Shown: piece after piece, positions 31,487 to 39,533 of the stretch
Numbering within the stretch: the first letter of the stretch is position 1
Layout of the letters: each line of letters opens with the position of its first letter
Origin: Catenulispora sp. GP43
GTDB taxonomy: Bacteria > Actinomycetota > Actinomycetes > Streptomycetales > Catenulisporaceae
DNA: 64,000 nucleotides
Direction of reading: 5' to 3'
NCBI RefSeq assembly: GCF_041260665.1
Contig: NZ_JBGCCT010000005.1
Coordinates: 364,670-428,669, forward strand
Program-made: the position numbers and the translations under genes
Notes under the pieces: model-generated
Told to the model about the DNA's origin: nothing
Databases searched by the model: none
What the model saw: only the letters and a program-made list of their open reading frames with translations

Positions 31487-32395
31487 TCAGCACTCATGAT
31501 CGGCCCACCACGCCTTGGCCGCGGCCAGCAGATGGCGCCGGACCAGGTCCACGTGCGGGTTGGCCGAGCCGCCGGGCCGGCGGACCAGATACGCGGTGTT
31601 CAGCGGTGCTTCCTCGGGCTGGTGCAGCAGTGTCAGAGCACTGCTGTCCAGCTCCGCGCGGCACAGGTACTTCGGGAGCACCGTCCAGCCGGCGCCGGCG
31701 ACCGCCGCGGTGCGGATCCCGCGCAGATCGGGGATCGTCGTCAGCTGTGCCGGGGCGGACAGCTGCTCGTTGAAGACGTAGCGCCAGTAGCGGCGGATTA
31801 TCGGCAGATCGGCGTCGTAGGCGATGAGCGGAACATCGGACAACGCGGCCGGAAGTGCTTTGTCTTTCAGCCTTTCGGCCCACAGCGGTGCCGCCACCAG
31901 GACGAACTCCTCGTCGGCGAAGGGCTCTGAGACCAGGCCCCTGCTGTTCGGGCGGCGGGTCGAGATCACGAGGTCGTGCCGTCCGGCGCGCAGCTCGTCC
32001 AGCAGATCGTCGGTGAGCCCGGTGGCGACGCGGAGCTGGACGCCGTCGGCGATCAGCGGCGCCACCAGACCCATGCCCACCGCGCCCAGGAACTCCGCCG
32101 GCCCGGCCAGGTGCACGGGCTCGGCCTCCGGGGCGTCGGCTTCGTCGGTGAGGCCGGACAAGTGGTCCAGCGGCGAGGCGACCTGCGCCGCCAGCTCGTC
32201 GGCGTAGGGGAGCGGTGCCACGCCGCGTGCCCTGCGCTCGAAGAGCTCGCGCCCCAGCCGGGTCTCCAGCGCCCGGATCTGCGTGGTGACCGTCGACTGC
32301 GACAGCCCGAGCAGGTGCGCGGCGGCGGTGAAGGAACCGGAGCGGTGCACCGCGAGGAAGGTGCGCAGCTGGTTGAGGTCCAGGGGATCGGCCAT
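31487..32395 (-). CDS. LysR-family transcriptional regulator
   Basis: A 302-residue LysR protein. The winged HTH (about 3-60) reads LNQLRTFLAVHRSGSFTAAA, then LGLSQSTVTTQIRALE. The effector-binding domain (90-295) follows the PBP2 fold. It is transcribed away from a DJ-1/PfpI-like gene, the classic LysR arrangement in which the regulator activates its divergent neighbour. The 94-bp gap holds a TCCGAT-CC-ATCGGA palindrome and a second half site (see separate entry). Confidence 0.92.
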   Translation of the reverse strand: MADPLDLNQLRTFLAVHRSGSFTAAAHLLGLSQSTVTTQIRALETRLGRELFERRARGVAPLPYADELAAQVASPLDHLSGLTDEADAPEAEPVHLAGPAEFLGAVGMGLVAPLIADGVQLRVATGLTDDLLDELRAGRHDLVISTRRPNSRGLVSEPFADEEFVLVAAPLWAERLKDKALPAALSDVPLIAYDADLPIIRRYWRYVFNEQLSAPAQLTTIPDLRGIRTAAVAGAGWTVLPKYLCRAELDSSALTLLHQPEEAPLNTAYLVRRPGGSANPHVDLVRRHLLAAAKAWWADHEC

Positions 32396-32409
32396 GGGCC
32401 GAGGCTACC

Positions 32410-32457
32410 TCCGATCCATCGGAAAACAGATACGAGCCATCGGAGTACCCATTGGTC
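32410..32457. promoter_or_regulatory. LysR binding region and divergent promoter
   Basis: TCCGAT-CC-ATCGGA at 32410-32423 is a perfect palindrome of LysR T-N-A style. Its right half recurs as CCATCGGA at 32437-32444, 21 bp further, and a related CCATTGG stands at 32449-32455: recognition and activation sites on one helix face. TTGGTC (32452-32457), 17 bp, TTTACT (32475-32480) may form the promoter of the DJ-1-like gene, whose ATG follows 9 bp later. Confidence 0.65.
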
Positions 32458-32489
32458 TCGATAAGTTCACCAGGTTTACTGTCGTGGGC

Positions 32490-33185
32490 ATGGCGAAGAT
32501 CCTGATGGTTCTGACCGGTGCCGACTCCTGGACCTTGAAGGACGGCACGAAGCATCCGACCGGCTTCTGGGCCGAGGAGGCCGTGGTGCCCTACGAGGCG
32601 CTGACGGCCGCCGGCCACGAGGTGGTCGTCGCGACCCCCGGCGGCGTGGTGCCCACCCCGGACGCGGGCAGCCTGTCGGCGCAGTTCACCGGCGGGGAGG
32701 ACGGCGCGCGGCAGATGGCCGACGCGGTCGCCGCGATGACCGAGCTGCGCAGCCCGGTCGCGCTGGCCGGCGTCTCCCTCGACGACTACGACGCCGTGTT
32801 CTACCCCGGCGGCCACGGTCCGATGGAGGACCTGGCCGAGGACGCCGACTCCGGCCGGCTGCTGACCGCGGCCCTGGCCTCCGGCAAGCCGCTGGCGGTG
32901 GTCTGCCACGGCCCGGCCGCCCTGCTCGCCGCGAAGGGCGCGGACGGCTCGTCGGCGTTCGCCGGCTACCGCGTCGCGGCGTTCACCAACGAGGAGGAGG
33001 TCCAGGGCGGCCTCGCCGACAAGGCGAAGTGGCTGCTGGAGGACCGCCTGGTCGCCGACGGCGTGGTGGTCGACAAGGCCGGGCCGTGGACGCCGCACGT
33101 CGTCGTGGACCGGAACCTGATCACCGGCCAGAACCCGATGTCGTCCGCGCCGCTGGCCGCCGAGCTGCTGAAGACGCTCGGCTGA
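32490..33185 (+). CDS. DJ-1/PfpI-family protein, Hsp31-like
   Basis: A 231-residue class I glutamine-amidotransferase-like protein. Opening MVLTGADSWTLKDGTKHPTGFWAEE includes the Glu that activates the nucleophile (seen as TGFWAEE), DAVFYPGGHGPMEDL is the family loop, and AVVCHGPAALL carries the nucleophilic Cys in the elbow. The GHG and CHGPA forms point to the Hsp31-like glyoxalase III/deglycase branch, acting on methylglyoxal or similar aldehydes. No ribosome binding site, probably leaderless. Divergent LysR suggests induction by reactive carbonyl or oxidative stress. Confidence 0.88.
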   Translation: MAKILMVLTGADSWTLKDGTKHPTGFWAEEAVVPYEALTAAGHEVVVATPGGVVPTPDAGSLSAQFTGGEDGARQMADAVAAMTELRSPVALAGVSLDDYDAVFYPGGHGPMEDLAEDADSGRLLTAALASGKPLAVVCHGPAALLAAKGADGSSAFAGYRVAAFTNEEEVQGGLADKAKWLLEDRLVADGVVVDKAGPWTPHVVVDRNLITGQNPMSSAPLAAELLKTLG

Positions 33186-33260
33186 GCGACGATGAGCAGG
33201 CCGGACTCGTCCCTTTAAATCCTTTCATCCCTTCCCACCTTCACTCTCTTGGAGCAACCC

Positions 33261-34277
33261 GTGTCCGTCGCCAGTCGTGAATGGCAGCTGATCGCACGTC
33301 CGGTCGGCGAGCCGAAAGCCTCCGATTTCCGCCTGCTGCGGGCCGAGGTCGCCGACCCCGGTCCGGGGCAGATCCTGGTGCGCAACACCTGGCTGTCGGT
33401 CGACCCTTACATGCGCGGCCGGATGGACGACGTCCCGTCCTACATCCCGCCCTTCCAGCTGGAGGAGCCGATGACCGGCGGCGCCGTCGGCGTCGTGGTG
33501 GCCGCCGGGGAGGGGTCGTCGGTGCCGGTCGGCGCGACGGTCTCGCACTTCGAGGGCTGGCGCGAGTACGCGCTGCTGGAGGCCGCCACGACGCAGGTGC
33601 TCGACACGTCGAAGGTGCCCGCGCAGGCGTTCCTGGGCGTGCTCGGCATCACCGGCCTGACCGCCTACGTCGGGCTCACCGAGATCGCGCCGGTCAAGGA
33701 GGGCGACGTCGTCTTCGTCTCCGGGGCGGCCGGCGCGGTCGGCTCGGTCGCCGGGCAGATCGCCAAGAAGCTCGGGGCGTCGAAGGTCATCGGGTCGGCC
33801 GGCGGGCCGGAGAAGGTGCGGCGGCTCACCGAGGACTTCGGCTACGACGCCGCGATCGACTACCGCCAGGGCGAGCTGAACGCGCAGCTGAAGAAGGCCG
33901 CGCCGGAGGGCGTCGACGTGTACTTCGACAACGTCGGCGGCGACCACCTCGACGCAGCGCTGCGGCGCATGAACCTGTTCGGGCGCATCGCGCTGTGCGG
34001 GGCGATCTCGGTCTACAACGAGAAGGGCCGCCCGGCGGGGCCCGCTCATCTGACGAACGCGATCGGCAAGAGCCTGACGCTGCGCGGCTTCACGATCGGG
34101 CACCACATGAAGGCGTTCCCGGAGTACATCGGGAAGGCCATCGGCTGGCTCGCGGACGGCTCGCTCCGGACGGACGAGACGGTCGTCGACGGGATCGACA
34201 ACGCCTTGAACGCCTGGTTCGGCCTGATGAGCGGAGCCAACACCGGCAAGATGCTGGTGCGGCTGCCCGAGGCCTAA
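33261..34277 (+). CDS. NADP-dependent oxidoreductase, LTD/double-bond reductase type
   Basis: A 338-residue medium-chain reductase without zinc ligands. DPYMRGRMDD near residue 48 and VSGAAGAVGSVAGQIAKKLGA (in two parts VSGAAGAVGSV and AGQIAKKLGA) near 155 are typical of leukotriene B4 12-hydroxydehydrogenase-like and YncB/CurA-like reductases, which reduce alpha,beta-unsaturated ketones and aldehydes with NADPH. GTG 33261 with GGAG 7 bp upstream is preferred over TTG 33249. It follows the DJ-1 gene, in keeping with a carbonyl-detoxifying group of genes. Confidence 0.9.
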   Translation: MSVASREWQLIARPVGEPKASDFRLLRAEVADPGPGQILVRNTWLSVDPYMRGRMDDVPSYIPPFQLEEPMTGGAVGVVVAAGEGSSVPVGATVSHFEGWREYALLEAATTQVLDTSKVPAQAFLGVLGITGLTAYVGLTEIAPVKEGDVVFVSGAAGAVGSVAGQIAKKLGASKVIGSAGGPEKVRRLTEDFGYDAAIDYRQGELNAQLKKAAPEGVDVYFDNVGGDHLDAALRRMNLFGRIALCGAISVYNEKGRPAGPAHLTNAIGKSLTLRGFTIGHHMKAFPEYIGKAIGWLADGSLRTDETVVDGIDNALNAWFGLMSGANTGKMLVRLPEA

Positions 34278-34344
34278 GCGCTCTGTGATCCGAACGGTCG
34301 CCCTCGACCTCCCGCGCCCGGCTCGGGTGGGGTAGGGAGGACAC

Positions 34345-35001
34345 ATGCGTATTGTGATTGCGGGCGGCCATGGACAGATCGCGCTGCTGTTGGAGGCGCG
34401 CCTGAGCGCGGACGGTCACACCGTGCAGGGGCTGCTGCGGCGCCCCGACGGCGCCGACGATCTGGTGGCCGCCGGGGCGGAGCCGGTGGTCTTCGACCTG
34501 GAGAGCGCGACCGCCGAGTCGCTGGCCGAGGTGATCCGCGGCGCCGACGCCGTGGTCTTCGCGGCCGGCGCCGGCGCGGGGAGTACCGCCGAGCGGAAGT
34601 ACACCGTGGACCTCGGCGGCTCGGTCCTGCTGGCCGACGCCGCCGAGTTGGCCGGGGTGCGGCGGTTCGTGCAGGTGTCCTCGATGGGCGCCGGGGCGCC
34701 AGCGGCCCCGGGGTCGGACCCGATCTGGGTGGCGTACATCGACGCCAAGACCAAGGCCGAGGACGATCTGCGGCGCCGCGATCTGGACTGGACCATCATC
34801 CGGCCGGGCGGGCTGCTCAATACACCGGGTCTGGGCCTGGTGCACCTGGTCACGCACACCGGCCGCGGGACCGTTCCGCGCGCCGACGTCGCGGACGTCC
34901 TCGCCGAGCTCCTCGAACAGCGGGCCGCCATCCACCAGACCCTCGAACTGGTGTCCGGGTCGACCCCGATTTCTCAGGCCGTCGAAGCCTGGAAGGGATG
35001 A
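34345..35001 (+). CDS. NAD(P)-binding SDR-like protein, YwnB/BVR-B type
   Basis: A 218-residue atypical SDR: GGHGQIALLLEARL (GxxGxxA fold), then GLLRRPD and a C-terminal IIRPGGLLNTPGLG. It has the compact single-domain build of YwnB/YwnB-like and biliverdin-reductase-B proteins; no Tyr-x3-Lys pair in classical position except YIDAKTKAE, where Y and K are four apart. ATG 34345 has GGGAGGACAC upstream. It is 4 bp from the following aldo/keto reductase gene, so the two are one operon. Confidence 0.85.
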   Translation: MRIVIAGGHGQIALLLEARLSADGHTVQGLLRRPDGADDLVAAGAEPVVFDLESATAESLAEVIRGADAVVFAAGAGAGSTAERKYTVDLGGSVLLADAAELAGVRRFVQVSSMGAGAPAAPGSDPIWVAYIDAKTKAEDDLRRRDLDWTIIRPGGLLNTPGLGLVHLVTHTGRGTVPRADVADVLAELLEQRAAIHQTLELVSGSTPISQAVEAWKG

Positions 35002-35005
35002 GGAA

Positions 35006-35836
35006 ATGCAATACATCACTTTGAATGACGGCGTCAGCATCCCGCAGCTGGGCTACGGCGTCTGGCAGGTCCCCGACGAACAGGCCCACACCGCCGTCGG
35101 CAGCGCCCTCGAGATCGGCTACCGGCACATCGACACGGCCGCCGCCTACGAGAACGAGGCCGGTGTGGGCCGCGCGATCCGGGACTCCGGCATCCCGCGC
35201 GAGGACATCTTCCTCACCACCAAGCTCTGGAACGCCGACCACGGCTACGACGCCGCCCTGCGCGCCTTCGACAAGAGCCTGGAACGCCTCGGCACCGACT
35301 ACGTGGACCTGTATTTGATTCACTGGCCGGTCCCGGAACAGGATTTGTATATCGAGAGCTGGCGCGCCCTGGAGAAGATCAATTCCGACGGCCGGGCCAA
35401 GGCCGTGGGTGTCTGCAACTTCACCGCCGAAACCCTCGAGCGCCTGGTCAAGGAGTCCACGAAGGTCCCGGCGATCAACCAGATCGAGCTCCACCCCTAC
35501 TTCCCGCAGCCGGCGATGCGCCAGCTGAACGAGAAGCTGGGCATCGTCACCGAGGACTGGAGCCCCCTGGGCCAGGGCGGCGACCTGCTCAAGGAGCCGG
35601 TCCTGATCCGCATCGGCGAGGCGAACGGCAAGACCCCGGCGCAGGTCGTGCTCCGCTGGCACCTGCAGCTCGGCGACGTCGTGATCCCGAAGTCGGTCAC
35701 CCCGTCCCGCATCAAGGAGAACTTCGAGGTCTTCGACTTCGAACTCAGCAGCGCCGAGATGGACGAGATCACCTCGCTGCGGCGGGACGACGGGCGGATC
35801 GGGCCGGACCCGGCGCATTTCAATTACGTGGGGTGA
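35006..35836 (+). CDS. Aldo/keto reductase, AKR5-like
   Basis: A 276-residue AKR of the 2,5-diketo-D-gluconate reductase type: GYRHIDTAAAYENEAGVGRA (D and catalytic Y), TTKLWNADHGYD with catalytic Lys, LIHWPVP with catalytic His, and IPKSVTPSRIKENF for NADPH. All four catalytic residues are present. It reduces aldehydes or ketones, and together with the upstream SDR, enone reductase and DJ-1 protein may clear reactive carbonyls. Confidence 0.92.
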   Translation: MQYITLNDGVSIPQLGYGVWQVPDEQAHTAVGSALEIGYRHIDTAAAYENEAGVGRAIRDSGIPREDIFLTTKLWNADHGYDAALRAFDKSLERLGTDYVDLYLIHWPVPEQDLYIESWRALEKINSDGRAKAVGVCNFTAETLERLVKESTKVPAINQIELHPYFPQPAMRQLNEKLGIVTEDWSPLGQGGDLLKEPVLIRIGEANGKTPAQVVLRWHLQLGDVVIPKSVTPSRIKENFEVFDFELSSAEMDEITSLRRDDGRIGPDPAHFNYVG

Positions 35837-35850
35837 GGCGGTCGGCGGCG

Positions 35851-36567
35851 TCATCCGGTGTAGGCGGCCAGGGCCTCCTGAGAGCGGGCCCGCACGCTGA
35901 TCCAGGCGTCGCCGGAGACGTGGGCCAGGATGTCGTCGCCGACGTACCACGTGGTCTTGTACCACTCGGGCTGGATGCGGGGGAGCTCGGTGAGGGTGCT
36001 GTCGTCGACGGGGTCGCCGCCGAGTCCCCAGGCGTCGGACAGGTCTTCGGCCTCGGCGAGGACGGTTTCCGCCATCAGGGCTTCGACCAGGGCCAGGGAC
36101 AGCTTGTCCGTCCAGGGCAGCCACTCCTCCTGGCTCTTGTCGGCGAGGTCGGGGCGCAGGTAGGTCGGCGGGTCCTCCTGGTCCAGGTCCGCCAGCAGGA
36201 TGCCCCAGGCGCAGACGCTCTGGTTCTCGTCGCGGAAGACCAGCGCGCCCTCGTGGACCTCCAGGTCCTCCGGGGTGCTGAGCGGGTCCTGGTTGCGGGT
36301 GAGGTCGTCGCGGCGGCCGAAGAGTTTCAGGGCTTCGCGCAGGGCCGCGGGCAGGGGGTGGCCGAGTTCGGCCGCGGCGGCGTCGAGGTCGGCGTCGGTG
36401 TAGCCGTCGGCGGGGGTGAGGGGGCGCTCGGACCAGTCGGCGGCGAGGACTTCGGCGACGTGCCAGGCGGCGGCGCGGTCGCCGGGGGCGGCGACGGCGT
36501 TCCGCAGTGCCGTGGATATGCGGGACGCGGCGGTGTCGGCTTCGGCGTCGGTGGCTGGGGCTGTCAT
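35851..36567 (-). CDS. SUKH (SMI1/KNR4)-like protein
   Basis: A 238-residue acidic protein. The part DLDAAAAELGHPLPAALREA, then LFGRRDDLTRN, and VFRDENQSVCAWGI follows the SUKH/SMI1-KNR4 pattern (helix with LPxxLRxxL, then strands ending in QxVxxWG). SUKH proteins are commonly immunity proteins against contact-dependent toxins, but solitary copies without a toxin are frequent and of unknown use. No toxin gene is near. TACGGT at 36576-36581 lies 8 bp before the ATG, suggesting a leaderless message. Confidence 0.75.
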   Translation of the reverse strand: MTAPATDAEADTAASRISTALRNAVAAPGDRAAAWHVAEVLAADWSERPLTPADGYTDADLDAAAAELGHPLPAALREALKLFGRRDDLTRNQDPLSTPEDLEVHEGALVFRDENQSVCAWGILLADLDQEDPPTYLRPDLADKSQEEWLPWTDKLSLALVEALMAETVLAEAEDLSDAWGLGGDPVDDSTLTELPRIQPEWYKTTWYVGDDILAHVSGDAWISVRARSQEALAAYTG

Positions 36568-36609
36568 GGGGCCACACCGTAGCGGCGGGGACCGTCAACA
36601 TGCGCGACC

Positions 36610-37503
36610 ATGGCATATATGGAGAATGACGGGCTCGCGGTCGCGGTGATCGGGCTGGGCGGCATCGCCCGCAACGCGTACTTGCCGGTGTTGGGGACGC
36701 GTGCCGATCTGCGGCTGCGGCTGATGACGCGCGATCGGGCGCGGCTGGACGCGCTGGGGGACGCCTACCGCGTTCCCGAAGCATGCCGGTTCACCGAGCT
36801 GGACGCGCTGCTCGGCGAGGAGCCGCCCCAGGCCGCTTTCGTCCATGTCGCGACGGTCGCGCACGTCGAGATCGTCACGCGGCTGCTCGACGCCGGGATC
36901 CCCACCTACGTCGACAAGCCGCTGGCCGACACGCTCGCCGCGTCGCGGACGCTGGCCGAGCACGCCGAGCGCACCGGGACGCCGCTGATGGTCGGCTTCA
37001 ACCGCCGCCACGCGCCGGCCTACGTCGAGGCGGCGCGGTCCCCGCGCGAGACCGTGATCCTGCAGAAGAACGAGGCGGACGCGCCGGGCGTGGTGCGCGA
37101 CGTCGTGTTCGACGACTTCATCCACGTGGCGGACACGCTGCGCTTCCTGGCACCCGGCGACGTCACGGACGTGACAGTCTCCGGCCGGGTCGAGGACGGA
37201 ATGCTGGAGCACGTCGCCCTGACCCTGTCCGGACCCGGCTTCACCTGCTTCGGCGTGATGAACCGCCGAGCCGGCGCGAAGGGCGAGCGCCTGCAGCTCA
37301 TCGGCGACGGCCACCGCCGCGACGTCCACGATCTGACCGACGGCCCGACCGGATGGACACCGGTGGGGCGGGTCAAGGGGATCGAGCAGATATGCGAGCA
37401 CTTCCTCGCTGCGGTGCGGGGCCAGACGCAGTTCCCGGACCTGCAGGACGCGCTGGCCACGCACGAGCTGTGCGAGCAGGTGGTCGAGAGGCTGGACGGG
37501 TGA
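36610..37503 (+). CDS. Gfo/Idh/MocA-family oxidoreductase
   Basis: A 297-residue dinucleotide-dependent sugar-type dehydrogenase: VAVIGLGGIARNAYLPVL (Rossmann), FVHVATVAHVEIV, and the family E-K-P loop here as YVDKPLADT, where Asp replaces Glu and Lys is catalytic. NRRHAPAYVE begins the C-terminal domain, which is somewhat shorter than usual (~350). ATG 36610 or 36619 may start it. Substrate unknown; it lies alone between a SUKH gene and an ion channel gene. Confidence 0.88.
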   Translation: MAYMENDGLAVAVIGLGGIARNAYLPVLGTRADLRLRLMTRDRARLDALGDAYRVPEACRFTELDALLGEEPPQAAFVHVATVAHVEIVTRLLDAGIPTYVDKPLADTLAASRTLAEHAERTGTPLMVGFNRRHAPAYVEAARSPRETVILQKNEADAPGVVRDVVFDDFIHVADTLRFLAPGDVTDVTVSGRVEDGMLEHVALTLSGPGFTCFGVMNRRAGAKGERLQLIGDGHRRDVHDLTDGPTGWTPVGRVKGIEQICEHFLAAVRGQTQFPDLQDALATHELCEQVVERLDG

Positions 37504-37548
37504 CACCGGCCGCGTCGCGGGGACGCCGGGCGGGAAGGCAAGTAGCTG

Positions 37549-38322
37549 ATGAGCGAGCAGGGCGAGCCGGCGGGACCGGCGGGGCCGGAGGAACGTGACG
37601 GCGGCGGGAGCGGCGGCGCGGGCCGCGGCGATGCCGGCCGTTCCGTCGGCGCTGCGAGCGATGGCCCGGGTGCGGGTGCGGGTGGCGGTGCTGCGAGCGG
37701 TAAGTCCGGCGGGGCCGGCGGTCCCGGCGGTCCCGGCGGTCCCGGCGGTCCCGGTGAGCCCGGCGAGCCCGGCGAGCCCGGCGAGCCCGCTTACTCGGGC
37801 TGGCGAATTCTGTTCCCCTCCCCAACCCGTGCCGCCGTGGGCGTCCTCGGCCCCATCGTCCTCACCACCGCCTACTTCACCCTCCCCTTCGAGGTGCTCG
37901 GCCCGGACCACCCGGTCCTGGCCTGGGTGATCCTCGTCGGCATCCTCACCCTGTTGGCAGTCGGCATGGTCGTGACCACCAGCCGGACCCTGGCCGGCCA
38001 GTCCGGCCGCTTGCGCCATCCGGGAGTGGCCATCCTGATCATGTCCTGGGCCGCCACCCTGGTCTTCGCCGCGAGCTACTGGGCCATGGCCACCCGCCAC
38101 GGGGAGTTCGTCGGGCTCCAGACCCGCCTGGACGCGCTCTACTTCACCGGCGTCACCATGGCGACCGTCGGGTACGGTGACATCCACCCGAGCGGGCAGC
38201 TGGGGCGCGCGGTGGTGCTCGTGCAGCTCGTCTACACCTTCACGTTCCTGGTCGGCGGGATCACCGCCATCAGGACGCGGACCCGGTCCCGCATGATGGA
38301 TCGGATGAGCGGGGGTAAGTAG
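37549..38322 (+). CDS. K+ channel with collagen-like N-terminus
   Basis: A 257-residue membrane protein. Residues 1-80 are a Gly/Pro/Glu/Ala-rich soluble tail ending in eight G-x-y collagen-like triplets (57-80, GGP/GPG then GEP units). Then come two helices (about 87-107 and 115-137), a third helix (~152-175), a pore loop with the selectivity filter T206-V-G-Y-G-D211, and a last helix (~217-238), ending in a basic tail. The pore half is a standard two-helix KcsA-type K+ channel module; the first two helices resemble part of a voltage-sensor-like or unrelated domain without the Arg ladder. Function: K+ conduction across the membrane. Confidence 0.88.
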   Translation: MSEQGEPAGPAGPEERDGGGSGGAGRGDAGRSVGAASDGPGAGAGGGAASGKSGGAGGPGGPGGPGGPGEPGEPGEPGEPAYSGWRILFPSPTRAAVGVLGPIVLTTAYFTLPFEVLGPDHPVLAWVILVGILTLLAVGMVVTTSRTLAGQSGRLRHPGVAILIMSWAATLVFAASYWAMATRHGEFVGLQTRLDALYFTGVTMATVGYGDIHPSGQLGRAVVLVQLVYTFTFLVGGITAIRTRTRSRMMDRMSGGK

Positions 38323-38327
38323 GCCCG

Positions 38328-38987
38328 ATGCTCAACTGGCTCAGTAATCTGCCTCCGGCCCTGATCTACGTCGTCGTGGGCCTGCTGGTGTTCGTCGAGG
38401 ACGCGCTGTTCGTCGGCTTCGTGGTGCCGGGGGAGACGGCGGCGGTGATCGGCGGGGTGCTGGCAAACCGGGGGACGGTGAACATCTGGGCGCTCGCCGC
38501 GGTGGTGGTGTGTGCGGCGATCGCCGGGGACAGCGTCGGGTTCGAGGTGGGGCGGCACTTCGGGGAGCGGCTGCTGGGGACCCGCCCGCTGCGCCGGCAC
38601 CAGGTCCGGCTGGACAAGGCCCGGGCCCTGATCCGGCGCCGCGGGGCCGAGGCGGTGTTCCTCGGCCGGTTCGTCTCCTTCTTCCGGGCCCTGATGCCGC
38701 CGCTGGCCGCGATGTCGCATCTCCCGTACCGGAGGTTCCTGTTCTTCAACGCTCTCGGCGGGTTGGTGTGGGGTGTCGGATTCACTCTGTTGGGTTACTT
38801 CGCCGGCGCCGCCTACTCGCGGGTCGAGCACCTCGTGGGCGGGATCCTGGCCGGGGTCGTCGCGACGATCGTGATCATCGGGCTGGTCATGTGGACCGTC
38901 CGACGCCACCGGGCCGAGCGGGCCGAGGAGGATGAAGGGGACGAAGAGGGCGGAGAGGACGAATCCGAGGGCGGCGTCAGTCGCTGA
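38328..38987 (+). CDS. DedA-family membrane protein
   Basis: A 219-residue DedA/SNARE-associated (VTT domain) protein: FVEDALFVGFVVPGETAAVIGG, then GDSVGFEVGRHFGERLL and FLGRFVSFFRALMPPLAAMS, the last with the conserved F-x-R-F/R-P reentrant loop. Four to six hydrophobic stretches; acidic Glu/Asp-rich C-terminal tail. DedA proteins scramble or recycle undecaprenyl phosphate and phospholipids. ATG lies 5 bp after the channel gene stop, so the two are co-transcribed. Confidence 0.92.
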   Translation: MLNWLSNLPPALIYVVVGLLVFVEDALFVGFVVPGETAAVIGGVLANRGTVNIWALAAVVVCAAIAGDSVGFEVGRHFGERLLGTRPLRRHQVRLDKARALIRRRGAEAVFLGRFVSFFRALMPPLAAMSHLPYRRFLFFNALGGLVWGVGFTLLGYFAGAAYSRVEHLVGGILAGVVATIVIIGLVMWTVRRHRAERAEEDEGDEEGGEDESEGGVSR

Positions 38988-39047
38988 CCAGATCCCCGTC
39001 CCGCGCCACGACCGTCCCGCCGCGCACCACCAGCTCGCGCGTCGGCA
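38977..39047 (-). pseudogene. Amidohydrolase/cytosine-deaminase C-terminal fragment
   Basis: On the minus strand, 23 codons before TGA at 38979-38977 read PTRELVVRGGTVVARDGDLVSD. This is the ending style of cytosine-deaminase-like or imidazolonepropionase-like amidohydrolases (strand R-x-V-x-R-x-G-x-x-V). Nothing of the enzyme precedes it; the frame runs straight into the response-regulator fragment at about 39048. It overlaps the dedA stop. Confidence 0.55.
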
Positions 39048-39246
39048 CCGGACGAGCTCTACGCCGCCATCCGGGGCGCCGCCGCGGGCCGCACCGCGCT
39101 GTCCCCGCCGGTCGCCAGCCGCATGCTGGACCGGATGCGCTCGCCCAAGCCCGCGCTCACCGACCGGGAGAAGGACATCCTCGCGCAGCTGGCGCAGGGG
39201 CTCGGGAACCGCGACATCGCGAAGCAGCTGTTCATCAGCGAGAGGG
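39048..39246 (+). pseudogene. NarL-type response regulator fragment
   Basis: About 66 codons encode the linker and first part of the HTH of a NarL/LuxR regulator: DELYAAIRGAAAGRTALSPP, then LTDREKDILAQLAQGLGNRD and IAKQLFISER, breaking off where VKTHV should follow. The receiver domain is absent upstream. The frame has no own start and is flanked by pieces of other genes on the opposite strand. Confidence 0.7.
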
Positions 39247-39253
39247 TGAGGCT

Positions 39254-39484
39254 TCAGTCCGCCAGCGCGAGCAGAAGCCGGGCACGCTCCGAAACCGCCG
39301 CGATCCGCGTGGGATCGTCGCCGGCGGACAGCAGCTGCGCCAGGACACGATGCGCCAGACACGCGCGGAACGTCCCCTCGTCGGACGCGGCGACGGCGGC
39401 GCGTGCCAGGTTTTCGACGGCGGCGCTCGGGGCGCCGCCGATCACCGAGGCCAGCAGGGCCGTCAGGTCGATGCCGGCGGCCAT
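39254..39484 (-). pseudogene. Fragment of an unidentified alpha-helical protein
   Basis: A 76-codon stretch ending at TGA (39256-39254) encodes an Ala-rich helical sequence (DLTALLASVIGGAPSAAVEN, AHRVLAQLLSAGDDPTRIAA). Coding-like composition, but both ends abut fragments of other genes. Probably a C-terminal piece; the parent protein is not recognised. Confidence 0.4.
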
Positions 39485-39533
39485 GCGGCGCAGGCGGCCC
39501 AGCACACCCGCCGGGCCGCGCGCTGGACTCGGC

